The translations under genes were made by a program, and so were the position numbers. This document shows positions 36,215-45,231 of a stretch of 64,000 nt of DNA, one piece after another. Below the pieces are notes generated by a model, which worked only from the letters and a program-made list of their open reading frames with translations, ran no database searches and was not told the origin of the DNA. Origin of the DNA: Pseudomonas plecoglossicida NBRC 103162 = DSM 15088 (lineage in GTDB: Bacteria; Pseudomonadota; Gammaproteobacteria; Pseudomonadales; Pseudomonadaceae); NCBI RefSeq assembly GCF_000730665.1, contig NZ_BBIV01000004.1, forward strand, positions 62,001 to 126,000, in the 5' to 3' direction. How positions within the stretch are numbered: position 1 is the first letter of the stretch; every line of letters starts with the position of its first letter.

Positions 36215-37027
36215 TCAGTCTTGGCGCACGAAATAGTCATAACGCATGGAAACCGTGACCTCGAACGGCTCGGGCTGGTCGATCACCTGCGCACGCCGCT
36301 CGGCGCTGGCGCGCCAGCCGTGCGGGGTCATCGCCAGCAGGTCGGCGCGGGCCTTGGGCTCGGCCAGGCTCAGGCGGAACTCGAGGGTTTCGCTGTGGGC
36401 GTGGGCCATGCCTGGCGGCACCAGGGCCAGGTGCTTGTCGTCGGCGTAGGGGCGTACTTCATCGTAGAGCACCTCGCGCAGCTCCATCAGGTGGCCGCTG
36501 GTCGGGCCAACCCGCATCAGGCCGCCGCCGGGGCTGAGCAGGCGCTTGGCCTCGGCCCAGTCGAGCGGGCTGAACACGCTGGCGATGAACTGGCAGCTGG
36601 CGTCGGCCAGCGGCACGCGTGCCATGCTGGCGACCATCCAGGTCACGCCAGGGTCGCGGCGGCAGGCGCGTTTGACCGCTTCGCGGGAGATGTCCAGGGC
36701 ATAGCCCTCGGCCTGGGGCAGCGCCTTGGCCAGTTGCGCGGTGTAGTAGCCCTCGCCGCAGCCGATGTCGAGCCAGGCGCCGGGCTTGCGCTCGGCAGCC
36801 AGTTCCGCCAGGCGGCGAGCCACGGGCGCATAGTGGCCGGCGTCGAGGAAGTCCCGGCGCGCCTCGACCATGGCCTGGTTGTCGCCTGGGTCACGGCTGT
36901 TCTTGTGCTGCACCGGCAACAGGTTCAGGTAACCCTGGCGTGCGCGGTCGAAGCGGTGGCCGGCGGGGCACACGGCCCCGTTGTCGAGGCGCGTGAGGGC
37001 GGCCTGGCAGATTGGGCAGGCGAGCAT
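36215..37027 (-). CDS. rlmA: RlmA, 23S rRNA (guanine-745-N1)-methyltransferase
   Basis: An N-terminal zinc ribbon is visible as CPIC...CPAGHRF (cysteines 4, 7, 20 and H24). A class I methyltransferase domain follows: LDIGCGEGYYTAQLAKALP for SAM binding and MVASMARVPLADASCQFIASVFSPLDWAE. This is the RlmA/RrmA layout, and its 270 residues fit. It modifies G745 in helix 35 of 23S rRNA. The first base of its start codon is the last base of the dapE stop, so the two are translationally coupled. Confidence 0.94.
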   Translation of the reverse strand: MLACPICQAALTRLDNGAVCPAGHRFDRARQGYLNLLPVQHKNSRDPGDNQAMVEARRDFLDAGHYAPVARRLAELAAERKPGAWLDIGCGEGYYTAQLAKALPQAEGYALDISREAVKRACRRDPGVTWMVASMARVPLADASCQFIASVFSPLDWAEAKRLLSPGGGLMRVGPTSGHLMELREVLYDEVRPYADDKHLALVPPGMAHAHSETLEFRLSLAEPKARADLLAMTPHGWRASAERRAQVIDQPEPFEVTVSMRYDYFVRQD

Positions 37028-38178
37028 CAGGCGAGCAACCGCACCAGGGTCTGGTAGTAGATCTCGGTCAGCAAGTCGAGATCGCTGGCCAGGATTCGCT
37101 CGTCGACCTGGTGAATGGTGGCATTGACCGGGCCCAGCTCGACCACCTGAGTACCCATGGTGGCGATGAAGCGGCCATCGGAGGTGCCGCCACTGGTGGA
37201 CGGCTGGGTGTCGCGGCCGGTGACGCCCTTGATGCTGGCCGCCACCGCGTCGAGCAGTTCGCCCGGCTCGGTGAGGAAGGGCAGGCCCGACAGCGCCCAG
37301 TCGATCGACCAGTCCAGCTCATGTTTGTCGAGGATCGCCGAAACCCGTGCCTGCAAGCCTTCGACGGTCGACTCGGTGGAGAAACGGAAGTTGAACAGCG
37401 CGCTCAGCTCGCCCGGGACCACGTTGGTGGCACCAGTACCCGAATTGAGGTTGGAGATCTGGAAACTGGTCGGCGGGAAGAACGCATTGCCTTCGTCCCA
37501 ATGCTCGGCAGCCAGTTCCGCCAGCGCGGGTGCGGCCAGGTGAATCGGGTTGCGCGCCAGGTGCGGGTAGGCCACGTGGCCCTGCTTGCCGCGCACGGTC
37601 AGCTTGGCGCCGAGCGAGCCACGGCGGCCGTTCTTGACCACGTCGCCGAGCAGGGTGGTGCTGGACGGTTCGCCGACGATGCACCAGTCCAGGCGTTCGT
37701 TGCGTGCCTTCAGGCGCTCGACCACGGCTTTGGTGCCGTGGTGTGCGGGACCTTCTTCGTCGCTGGTGATCAGGAAGGTGACCTTGCCGCGGTGGTCGGG
37801 GTAGTCGCGCACGAAGCGCTCGCTGGCGACCACCATCGACGCCAGGCTGCCTTTCATGTCCGCGGCGCCGCGGCCGCAGAGCATGCCGTCGGCATCGATC
37901 AACGCCGCGAAGGGTTCATGTTGCCACTGCTGCACCGGGCCTGTGGGTACCACGTCGGTGTGGCCGGCGAAGCACAGCACCGGGCCGTCGTGGGTACCGT
38001 GGCTGGCCCAGAAGTTGTCGACGTCCTCGATGCGCATCGGTTCGAGCTGGAAGCCCGCGGCGCCCAGGCGATTCATCATCTGCGCCTGGCAGTCGGCGTC
38101 GACGGGGGTGACCGAAGGGCGACGGATCAGGTCGCAGGCCAGTTGAAGGGTGGGCGAGAGCTCGGCAGGGGCCGTCAT
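37027..38178 (-). CDS. dapE: Succinyl-diaminopimelate desuccinylase
   Basis: The 383-residue M20-type enzyme shows the di-zinc ligands: [13 protein letters not shown] (His), [12 protein letters not shown] (Asp) and [12 protein letters not shown] with the catalytic and bridging Glu pair. The lid/dimerisation domain lies between about 180 and 290. It removes succinate from N-succinyl-LL-DAP in lysine and peptidoglycan synthesis. The start follows CCCGGAGTCCCCC. dapD and dapC, the previous steps, are also in this window but not contiguous with it. Confidence 0.97.
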   Translation of the reverse strand: MTAPAELSPTLQLACDLIRRPSVTPVDADCQAQMMNRLGAAGFQLEPMRIEDVDNFWASHGTHDGPVLCFAGHTDVVPTGPVQQWQHEPFAALIDADGMLCGRGAADMKGSLASMVVASERFVRDYPDHRGKVTFLITSDEEGPAHHGTKAVVERLKARNERLDWCIVGEPSSTTLLGDVVKNGRRGSLGAKLTVRGKQGHVAYPHLARNPIHLAAPALAELAAEHWDEGNAFFPPTSFQISNLNSGTGATNVVPGELSALFNFRFSTESTVEGLQARVSAILDKHELDWSIDWALSGLPFLTEPGELLDAVAASIKGVTGRDTQPSTSGGTSDGRFIATMGTQVVELGPVNATIHQVDERILASDLDLLTEIYYQTLVRLLA

Positions 38179-38298
38179 GGGGGACTCCGGGGCAAGGTAA
38201 GGCGGGGAAACGAGGGGCGTTATCTTATATCAAAACTGGAGCGTCGGCACGGGCTAAGGGGCCGCTGCGCGCCCCGATCGCCGGCAGCCCCGTCCATT

Positions 38299-40890
38299 TC
38301 AAGCCTCCTGCGGTTCTGCCACCTTGTCCGCAGGCTTGGGCAGCGACGACAACAGCGCCATCACCAATGCCGCCAGGTACGGCAACGACTGCACCAGCAG
38401 CATCGCCACCCAGAAGCGCATGTCCGAACTCGGCAGCCCTTGCACCAGGCAGATGCCAGCAGCGGCGCCCCACAGCAGCAGCATGATGAACAGCTCTTCG
38501 CGCGCTTCGGAAATCGCCACCAGCACACCGTGGCTGTCGGCATGCTTGGGCGTGCGGATGAACGGCATGCTGCTGGTGAAGAACCCGTAGAGCACCGCCT
38601 TGGCAATGGTGTGCGACAAGGCCAGCCCGGCCAGCGCCGCGGCGAAGGCGTCCTTGAGGTTGACCCCCACCGCACGGCGGTACAGGAAGATGATCTTGCC
38701 TACCTTGAAGAAGAACAGCGCCAGGGGCGGAATGGCGAAGATCATCAGTGGCGGGTCGACCCGGTGCGGCACGATGATCATCGCCGCCGACCACAACAAC
38801 GCGCCTACGGTGAAGAAGATGTTCATGCCGTCGGCGATCCATGGCAACCAGCCCGCCAGGAAGTGGTAGCGCTGGCCGCGGGTCAGCTCGCTGCCCTTGC
38901 CGCGCAGCAAGGCGGCAGCGTGGTGCTTGATGATCTGGATGGCGCCGTAGGCCCAGCGGAAGCGCTGCTTCTTGAAGTCGATGAAGGTGTCGGGCATCAG
39001 GCCCTGGCCATAGCTGTTGTGGGCATAGGCCGCCGACAGGCCTTTCTCGAAGACCCGCAGCCCCAGTTCGGCATCTTCGCAGATGCACCATTCGGCCCAG
39101 CCCAGTTCCTCGAGTACGCTGCGCCGGGTCATGGTCATGGTGCCATGCTGGATGATCGCGTCGCGGTCGTTGCGGGTGACCATGCCGATATGGAAGAAGC
39201 CCTTGTACTCGCTGTAGCACAGCTTCTTGAAGGCGCTTTCGTGCTGGTCGCGGTAGTCCTGCGGCGATTGCACCACGGCGATCTTCGGGTCGGCGAAGTG
39301 CGGCACCATGTGCTTGAGCCAGTTACGGTCGACGCAGTAGTCCGAGTCGATCACGGCGATGACTTCGGCATCCTTGGCCGTGTGCGGGATCAGGTAGTTC
39401 AGTGCGCCGCCCTTGAAGCCGGCCAAGGGCGAGACATGGAAGAACTTGAAGCGCTCGCCGAGCGTTTCGCAGTGGGCCTTGAGCGGCTCCCACACGGCAG
39501 GGTCCTTGGTGTTGTTGTCGATCACCAGGACTTCGTAATCCGGGTAATCGAGCGCGGCCAGGGCGTCCAGGGTCTGTTTGACCATCTCGGGCGGTTCGTT
39601 GTAGCACGGCACATGCACCGAGACTTTCGGCCGGTAGGCGCTGTCGCTCTGCACTGGCAGGAACTCCCGGCGGCGTTTGTGGATCCACACTGCTTCGGCC
39701 AGTTCGTGGGCCTCGGTCATCAACACGATGAACACGCCCAGCGCACCCAATGCCAGCAACACCCCGACGGTGAGGCTGAACCAGGTGCTGTACTGCTGGC
39801 TGTAGTCGTAGCCGATCCACACCAGCACCGAACCACACAGGAAGGTGATGAACGTCAGGAAGGTTCGGCCGCGCTGGCGCAAGGACGAGCCATCGATCAG
39901 CAGCACGGTCAGGGCGATCATCGCCAGCACCACCGAGGCGACCGCCAGTGCACGCCATTGTGGGATCGCTACCACCGGCCCCTCGAAGTTGAACTTCTGC
40001 TGGCGTTCGGCGTTGAACACCCCCCAGTAGGCCCCCACCGAGCCTTCGTCACTGGCTTTCCAGGGTTGGTCGTAGGCTTCGATGACGAAGTAGTTGTAGC
40101 CACGGCGGTTGAGGGTGTTGACCAACGTGCGCAGGTAGATGGCCTGGTCGGCCTGGGTCGCGTCGGCACCGCCGCGCATGCGGCCATTGCTCGGCCATCC
40201 GACTTCCGAAAGCAGCAAGGGCTTGCGCGGGAACTGCTGCTTGAGCTCGCGGGCGCGGTCGAGGACGAACGCTACCGAGTCCTGCATCGGCACGAACTCC
40301 CAGTAGGGCAGGATGTGCGCGGCGATCAGGTCGACGTGCTTGGCCAGCTCCGGGTGTTCCTTCCAGATATGCCACTGTTCGCTGGTGGTGACCGGCACCT
40401 TGACTGCGGCACGCACCCGGTCCAGGTACTGGATCAGAGCTTCGGGGGTAACCTCTTCGCGGAACAGGGCTTCGTTGCCCACTACCACGCGCACCACGCT
40501 GCGCGAGGTATTGGCCAGTTGGATGGCTGTGGCGATCTCGCGCTCGTTGCGTTCCAGGTCGGGGCTGATCCAGATGCCCAGGGTCACCCGCAAGCCGAAC
40601 TCCTCGGCCAGCCGCGGAATGTCGGCCTGGGAGCCTTCGACGGTATAGATGCGGATGCTGTCGGTCAGCTTGTTCATCTGCTCCAGGTCCTGGCGCATCT
40701 CGTCGTCGCTGGGGTACTGGCCCTTTTGCGGGCTTTCCCCGAGGCGGAATGGCGAGTATGAGAAGCCGGAGATCTGTTCTGGCCAGGCAGGCGCGGACAC
40801 TGGGCGATTGACCAGCGCCCAGAACCCGGTGAACAACGCGGCGATGGCCAGCACCACAACCAGGTTGAGGCCGAATTTGCGTGAAGACAT
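38299..40890 (-). CDS. ndvB: NdvB-like beta-glucan synthase: GH17 transglycosylase fused to GT2 glycosyltransferase
   Basis: After an N-terminal membrane anchor (LVVVLAIAALFTGFWALV) comes a glycoside hydrolase family 17 domain (about 40-310) with acid/base E140 (VVGNEALF) and nucleophile E229 (LLSEVGWPS). Two membrane helices lead to a family 2 glycosyltransferase with D458, D515xD517, E605-D606 and QRFRW at 642-646, then several C-terminal helices. In P. aeruginosa NdvB this architecture makes cyclic beta-1,3-glucans linked to biofilm antibiotic tolerance. The GH17 part probably elongates or branches the glucan outside the membrane. The symbol is by architecture. Confidence 0.9.
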   Translation of the reverse strand: MSSRKFGLNLVVVLAIAALFTGFWALVNRPVSAPAWPEQISGFSYSPFRLGESPQKGQYPSDDEMRQDLEQMNKLTDSIRIYTVEGSQADIPRLAEEFGLRVTLGIWISPDLERNEREIATAIQLANTSRSVVRVVVGNEALFREEVTPEALIQYLDRVRAAVKVPVTTSEQWHIWKEHPELAKHVDLIAAHILPYWEFVPMQDSVAFVLDRARELKQQFPRKPLLLSEVGWPSNGRMRGGADATQADQAIYLRTLVNTLNRRGYNYFVIEAYDQPWKASDEGSVGAYWGVFNAERQQKFNFEGPVVAIPQWRALAVASVVLAMIALTVLLIDGSSLRQRGRTFLTFITFLCGSVLVWIGYDYSQQYSTWFSLTVGVLLALGALGVFIVLMTEAHELAEAVWIHKRRREFLPVQSDSAYRPKVSVHVPCYNEPPEMVKQTLDALAALDYPDYEVLVIDNNTKDPAVWEPLKAHCETLGERFKFFHVSPLAGFKGGALNYLIPHTAKDAEVIAVIDSDYCVDRNWLKHMVPHFADPKIAVVQSPQDYRDQHESAFKKLCYSEYKGFFHIGMVTRNDRDAIIQHGTMTMTRRSVLEELGWAEWCICEDAELGLRVFEKGLSAAYAHNSYGQGLMPDTFIDFKKQRFRWAYGAIQIIKHHAAALLRGKGSELTRGQRYHFLAGWLPWIADGMNIFFTVGALLWSAAMIIVPHRVDPPLMIFAIPPLALFFFKVGKIIFLYRRAVGVNLKDAFAAALAGLALSHTIAKAVLYGFFTSSMPFIRTPKHADSHGVLVAISEAREELFIMLLLWGAAAGICLVQGLPSSDMRFWVAMLLVQSLPYLAALVMALLSSLPKPADKVAEPQEA

Positions 40891-40912
40891 TGTGATCCAA
40901 TTCTGTCCAAGT

Positions 40913-40952
40913 GTTAGGACATTAGAGCAGCAACTGTAGGATTTTTCCTAAC
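40913..40952. repeat. Inverted TAGGA repeats in the ndvB-tcdA divergent region
   Basis: GTTAGGA (40913-40919), TAGGA (40937-40941) and the inverted TCCTAAC (40946-40952) lie between the two start regions. The last two also form a small TAGGA-TTTT-TCCTA hairpin. They are candidate regulator sites; no factor can be named. Confidence 0.4.
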
Positions 40953-40978
40953 GATGGAGCTGGTGGCGGCCACTGGCC

Positions 40979-40984
40979 TATAAT
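40979..40984 (+). promoter_or_regulatory. -10 element of tcdA
   Basis: A perfect TATAAT lies 38 bases before the tcdA start. The -35 position (GGAGCT) is poor. Confidence 0.45.
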
Positions 40985-41022
40985 GCGCGCCGATTTTGCG
41001 GTATGAGCTTCGGGGTAGTCAC

Positions 41023-41832
41023 ATGAGCACAGAAGATCCACGCTTCGCCGGCGTCGCCCGGCTTTACGGCGACGAAGGGCTGCAGCGCCTGAGCCAGGCC
41101 CACGTGGCAGTCGTCGGTATCGGCGGGGTCGGCTCGTGGGCGGCCGAGGCCCTGGCGCGCAGTGGTGTGGGCGAAATCACCCTGTTCGACCTCGACGATG
41201 TCTGCGTCAGCAACACCAACCGCCAGGCCCATGCCCTGGAAGGCCTGGTCGGGCGCCCCAAGGTCGAGGTGATGGCCGAGCGTCTGCGGGCGATCAACCC
41301 GGCGTGCACGGTGCATGCAGTGGCCGATTTCGTCACCCGTGACACCATGGCCGAGTACATCACCGAGCACCTCGATGCCGTCATCGATTGCATCGACAGC
41401 GTGATGGCCAAGGCGGCGCTGATCGCCTGGTGCCGGCGTCGCAAGATTGCCATCGTGACCACCGGCGGGGCGGGGGGGCAGATCGACCCCACGCAGATCC
41501 AGATCGGCGACCTCAACAAGACCTTCAACGACCCGCTGGCTTCACGGGTGCGTTCGACCTTGCGCCGTGACTACAACTTCTCGCGCAATGTCAGCCGCAA
41601 CTACGGTGTGCCGTGCGTGTTTTCCAGTGAGCAGCTGCGTTATCCCAAAGGGGATGGCAGCGTTTGCCTGCAGAAGAGCTTCGTTGGCGAAGGCGTGCGC
41701 CTGGACTGCGCGGGGGGCTTTGGTGCGGTGATGATGGTGACCGCGACCTTTGGCATGGTCGCGGCGAGCAAGGCCGTGGAGAAACTGGTAGCCGGTGCTC
41801 GTCGGCCGTCGGAGCGGGTGAAGGCTCAATAG
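41023..41832 (+). CDS. tcdA: TcdA, tRNA threonylcarbamoyladenosine dehydratase (cyclic t6A synthesis)
   Basis: ATG 41023 is chosen over an in-frame ATG at 40996 that overlaps the promoter. The 269-residue protein is an E1-like ThiF/MoeB fold: VVGIGGVGSWAAEALARSGVGEITLFDLDDVCVSNTNRQ binds ATP, and CIDSVMAKAALIAWCRRR follows. The C-terminal hydrophobic stretch (GAVMMVTATFGMVAASKAV) is typical of TcdA/CsdL. It uses ATP to cyclise t6A37 in tRNAs, aided by the CsdA-CsdE sulfur relay, which is encoded convergently just 38 bases away. Confidence 0.95.
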   Translation: MSTEDPRFAGVARLYGDEGLQRLSQAHVAVVGIGGVGSWAAEALARSGVGEITLFDLDDVCVSNTNRQAHALEGLVGRPKVEVMAERLRAINPACTVHAVADFVTRDTMAEYITEHLDAVIDCIDSVMAKAALIAWCRRRKIAIVTTGGAGGQIDPTQIQIGDLNKTFNDPLASRVRSTLRRDYNFSRNVSRNYGVPCVFSSEQLRYPKGDGSVCLQKSFVGEGVRLDCAGGFGAVMMVTATFGMVAASKAVEKLVAGARRPSERVKAQ

Positions 41833-41870
41833 CCAATCGTAAAGCGGGTTCCCACAGAAGCAAGGTGGGG

Positions 41871-42284
41871 TCACTGCAGATTTCGGCTCAATTCCGCCAT
41901 GCGCTGCAACACTGCATGCAGCCCATTGCTGCGTGATGGCGAAAGTTGGCGTTCCAGCCCAAGCTGGGTAAACCAGTCCTGTAGGTCCAACCCAGCCAGT
42001 TCAGTGCCGGACAACCCCTGCACTCGCACCAGCAGCAGTGCCAGCAGCCCGCGCAACAGCCGCGCATCGCTGCTGGCCTTGAAGCGCCAATGGCCATCGC
42101 GCTGCTCAGCCACCAGCCACACCAGGCTTTCACAGCCATGCACGCGGTTGGCTTCGGACTTGTCCGCGTCGCCCAGCGGTTCCAGGCTGTCGCCCATCTG
42201 CATCAGCAACCGTGCCCGCTGCTCCCAGCCGCGTGCCTGCGCGAAGACGTCCAGTGCCTTTTGGGCCTCTGCCGACATACTCAT
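41871..42284 (-). CDS. csdE: CsdE, SufE-type sulfur acceptor
   Basis: The 137-residue product is a SufE/CsdE fold with the acceptor cysteine in VHGCESLVWLV (about residue 50). It accepts persulfide sulfur from CsdA and enhances its activity. The start overlaps the csdA stop in an ATGA quartet. The neighbouring tcdA supports the name csdE rather than sufE, because these three genes work together in cyclic t6A synthesis. Confidence 0.92.
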   Translation of the reverse strand: MSMSAEAQKALDVFAQARGWEQRARLLMQMGDSLEPLGDADKSEANRVHGCESLVWLVAEQRDGHWRFKASSDARLLRGLLALLLVRVQGLSGTELAGLDLQDWFTQLGLERQLSPSRSNGLHAVLQRMAELSRNLQ

Positions 42285-43486
42285 CGCAACAGCTCCAGGC
42301 CCTGGTCGAGGGCATCGAAGAAGCGTTGCAGGTCATCGCTGTCGTTGTACAGCGCCAGCGAAACGCGAATCGCGCCTTCCAGGCCCAGGCCTTTGAGCAA
42401 AGGCATGGCGCAGTGATGGCCTGCGCGCACGGCAATGCCTTGCTCGGTCAACAGGTGCGCGATGTCGGCGTTATGCACGCCTTCGATGACGAAGCTGGCC
42501 AAGGCGGTTTGCGGGGTGCCGAGCACACGCACACCCTCGCGATCGACCAGGCCGCGTAGCAGCCCCTGATGCAGGTGCGCTTCATGGGCCTCGACAGCAT
42601 GGGCATCGAGGCCGGCCAGGTAATCCAGGGTTGCGCCCAGGCCGATCACGCCGGCGATCGGCGGGGTGCCCGCCTCGAAACCCAAGGGGGCCGGGCGGAA
42701 GCTTGCCTCCTGGTAGTCGGCCAGTTGCACCATCTCACCGCCGAACTGCCAATGGCGCAGCAATTCCAGCGCCTGGCTGCGCCCGTAGAGCACGCCGACG
42801 CCTTCGGGGCCGTACAGCTTGTGGCTGGAGAAGACGTAGAAGTCGCAGCCCAGTTGCTGCACGTCATGGCGACCATGCACCACGCCCTGGGCGCCATCGA
42901 CCACGGTCAGCGCGCCTTGGGCGTGGGCATGGGCCAACAACCCCGCCAGCGGCTGCCAGGTACCGAGCACGTTGGACAACTGGCTGACCGCAAGCAGCCG
43001 GGTGCGTGGGCCGATCAGTTGCAGCGCTTGCTCCAGGTCGATGCGACCGTGGACGTCCAGCGGCAATACCACCAGACGCAGGTTGCGGCGCCGTGCCAGT
43101 TGCTGCCAGGGCAGCAGGTTGGCGTGGTGCTCAAGGGCGCTGACGGCGATCTCGTCGCCCGCCTCGAAGCGGTGCTCCAGGCCATAGGCCAACAGGTTCA
43201 GCGCCGAAGTGGCGCCATGGGTGAACACGATCTGTCGCGACTCTGGCGCATTGAGCCAGGCGGCCACTTTATCCCGGCTACCTTCGAAGGCCTGGGTCGC
43301 CAATGCGCCGGGCAGGTGTTGGGCGCGGTGAACGTTGGCCGCGCCATGGCCGTAGTAATGGCTCAGGGCATCGAGCAGGGCCTGGGGCTTCTGGGTTGTG
43401 GCGGCGCTGTCCAGGTAGGTCTGGTGCTGCCGTTGCAGGGCGGCGATGGCGGGGAAGTCGGCACGCCAGGGGGAGGGCTGGAACAT
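42281..43486 (-). CDS. csdA: CsdA, cysteine desulfurase
   Basis: I use ATG 43486; GTG 43492 is an alternative start. The 401-residue aminotransferase-fold enzyme carries its PLP lysine in SSHKLYGPEG, LDSAATTQKP near the N-terminus, and the catalytic cysteine in RAGHHCAMPLL, which is the group II (SufS/CsdA) context. It converts cysteine to alanine and an enzyme persulfide, passed to CsdE. csdE follows with a 4-base overlap. A strong terminator separates it from dapD upstream. Confidence 0.94.
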   Translation of the reverse strand: MFQPSPWRADFPAIAALQRQHQTYLDSAATTQKPQALLDALSHYYGHGAANVHRAQHLPGALATQAFEGSRDKVAAWLNAPESRQIVFTHGATSALNLLAYGLEHRFEAGDEIAVSALEHHANLLPWQQLARRRNLRLVVLPLDVHGRIDLEQALQLIGPRTRLLAVSQLSNVLGTWQPLAGLLAHAHAQGALTVVDGAQGVVHGRHDVQQLGCDFYVFSSHKLYGPEGVGVLYGRSQALELLRHWQFGGEMVQLADYQEASFRPAPLGFEAGTPPIAGVIGLGATLDYLAGLDAHAVEAHEAHLHQGLLRGLVDREGVRVLGTPQTALASFVIEGVHNADIAHLLTEQGIAVRAGHHCAMPLLKGLGLEGAIRVSLALYNDSDDLQRFFDALDQGLELLR

Positions 43487-43500
43487 GATCACGGGGCCTG

Positions 43501-43540
43501 GAATGAAAATCGGGTCTGGCGTGAGTGCGCCAGACCCGAT
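43501..43540 (-). terminator. Rho-independent terminator of dapD
   Basis: ATCGGGTCTGGCG and CGCCAGACCCGAT form a perfect 13-base stem around a 6-base loop. On the minus strand the stem is followed by TTTCATTC. The csdA start lies immediately beyond, so csdA probably has its own promoter or relies on read-through. Confidence 0.85.
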
Positions 43541-43568
43541 CTTAACACTTCGAACCCGCGGGGAGTTC

Positions 43569-44603
43569 TCAGTTGTGGGCGTGCAGCGCCTCGTTCAGCT
43601 CGATGGCCGACTTGTGCGTCTTGCACTCGACGGCGCCGTTGAGCGAGTTGCGGCGGAACAGCAGGTCGGTCTGGCCAGCCAGGTCACGGGCCTTGACGAC
43701 CTTGACCAGCTCGTTGTTCTCGTCCAGCAGGTTCACCTTGGTGCCGGCGGTGATGTACAGGCCGGCCTCGACGGTGTTGCGGTCGCCCAGCGGGATGCCG
43801 ATACCGGCGTTGGCGCCGATCAGGCAGCCTTCACCGACCTTGATGACGATGTTGCCGCCACCGGACAGGGTGCCCATGGTCGAGCAGCCGCCGCCCAGGT
43901 CCGACCCCTTGCCGACGAACACGCCAGCGGAAACGCGGCCTTCGATCATGCCCGGGCCTTCGGTGCCGGCGTTAAAGTTGACGAAGCCTTCGTGCATGAT
44001 GGTGGTGCCTTCGCCGATGTAGGCGCCCAGGCGCACACGGGCGGTGTCGGCGATACGCACGCCGGCCGGGACCACGTAGTCGGTCATTTTCGGGAACTTG
44101 TCCACCGAGAACACTTCCAGCAACTCGCCCTTCAGGCGTGCTTCCAGTTGCAGTTCGGCCAGTTCGCTCAGGTCGACGGCGCCCTGGTTGGTCCAGGCCA
44201 CGTTTGGCAGCAGTGGGAAGATGCCTGCCAGGCTCAGGCCATGCGGCTTGACCAGGCGGTGCGACAGCAGGTGCAGCTTGAGGTAGGCCTCTGGGGTCGA
44301 GGTCAGGGCTGCGTCTTCGGCCAGCAGGGTGGCGACCAGCGGCTTGTTGCTCTCGGCCAGGCGGGTCAGCAGGGCAGCCTGGGCGGCATCGACGCCTTTC
44401 AGGGCTTCGGCCAGCTGGGCGGCCTGGGCATTGCTGAAGGCGATGGCCTGGTTGCCACCTTCGTAGCCGAGGATTGGCGCTACTGCGGCAACCAGCTCGG
44501 CGCTCGGGTTGAGCAGGGGCTGTGCGTAGAACACTTCCAGCCAGGTGCCCTGGCGGTTCTGGGAGCCGACACCGAAGGCCAGGCTGAACAGGGTATTGGA
44601 CAT
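43569..44603 (-). CDS. dapD: Tetrahydrodipicolinate N-succinyltransferase
   Basis: This 344-residue protein has an N-terminal alpha/beta region and a left-handed beta-helix made of hexapeptide repeats (VRLGAYIGEGTTIMHEGFVNFNAGT, GVFVGKGSDLGGGCSTMG, GEGCLIGANAGIGIPLGDRNTVEAG). It belongs to the longer Pseudomonas type of DapD rather than the 274-residue enteric type. It transfers succinyl from succinyl-CoA to tetrahydrodipicolinate in the lysine/DAP pathway. The ArsC-like gene lies 31 bases upstream on the same strand. Confidence 0.96.
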   Translation of the reverse strand: MSNTLFSLAFGVGSQNRQGTWLEVFYAQPLLNPSAELVAAVAPILGYEGGNQAIAFSNAQAAQLAEALKGVDAAQAALLTRLAESNKPLVATLLAEDAALTSTPEAYLKLHLLSHRLVKPHGLSLAGIFPLLPNVAWTNQGAVDLSELAELQLEARLKGELLEVFSVDKFPKMTDYVVPAGVRIADTARVRLGAYIGEGTTIMHEGFVNFNAGTEGPGMIEGRVSAGVFVGKGSDLGGGCSTMGTLSGGGNIVIKVGEGCLIGANAGIGIPLGDRNTVEAGLYITAGTKVNLLDENNELVKVVKARDLAGQTDLLFRRNSLNGAVECKTHKSAIELNEALHAHN

Positions 44604-44634
44604 GTGATTACCTCGTGCGAAATAGGGTAGGGGC

Positions 44635-44982
44635 TCAGGTCAGCGCGGCGGCGTAAAGATCGGGTTTGAAACCGACCAGCGTGCGCTCGCCAAGGTCGAG
44701 CACCGGGCGCTTGATCATCGACGGCTGGGCCAGCATCAGTTCCACGGCCTTGGCCTGGTCGAGGTCGGCCTTGCTGGCGTCGTCGAGCTTGCGGAAGGTG
44801 GTGCCTGCACGGTTGAGGATGACTTCCCAGCCGTGTTCGTCGCACCAGCGGTTCAGGCTGTCGCGGTCGATGCCTTGGGTCTTGTAGTCATGGAATTCGT
44901 AGGCGATGGCTTTGTCTTCGAGCCAGGTGCGCGCCTTTTTCATGGTGTCACAGGCTTTTATGCCGTAGAGCGTATGGGTCAT
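44635..44982 (-). CDS. ArsC/Spx-family reductase-like protein (YffB type)
   Basis: The 115-residue thioredoxin-fold protein carries the ArsC family pattern: LYGIKACDTMKKARTWLED with a single conserved cysteine, FHDYKTQGID, FRKLD, and RPVLDLGERTLVGFKPDLY. It has one N-terminal Cys and lacks a full CXXC motif, so it resembles YffB, a putative glutathione-linked reductase, more than a proven arsenate reductase. I use MTHTLYG at 44982; ATG 44991 is close by. It precedes dapD closely and may share its transcript. Confidence 0.85.
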   Translation of the reverse strand: MTHTLYGIKACDTMKKARTWLEDKAIAYEFHDYKTQGIDRDSLNRWCDEHGWEVILNRAGTTFRKLDDASKADLDQAKAVELMLAQPSMIKRPVLDLGERTLVGFKPDLYAAALT

Positions 44983-45231
44983 TGTGTGCATTGGGGTCAA
45001 AAGTTTCCCCAATCTCTCCCTGTCTGATAGTCAGTCGCGGGATTATGCGGGATCGATCCTTTTAGTGCCACGTGTGTGCACCCGAGCAGACGTATCAACG
45101 TGTTACATATTTGCGCGCCACCTGCGACTATCGTGCAGCGGCCTCATTTCCCGCTACCCCGCTAACATATTGTTTCAATGGCGATGTTTCGCCCTGTTGT
45201 GGTTTTGGGTTCACAAAGGAAGCTTTAACGG

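Noticed and set aside
37012..40761. Open frame of 1249 codons on the plus strand opposite dapE and ndvB
   Set aside because: It is antisense to two well-supported genes, its translation is rich in His, Gln, Val and Gly with no domain or signal, and such frames are expected opposite GC3-rich genes.
44635..44982. Arsenate resistance gene arsC
   Set aside because: No arsenic operon neighbours (arsR, arsB, arsH) are present, and the family includes non-arsenate members such as YffB; the position beside dapD also argues against it.
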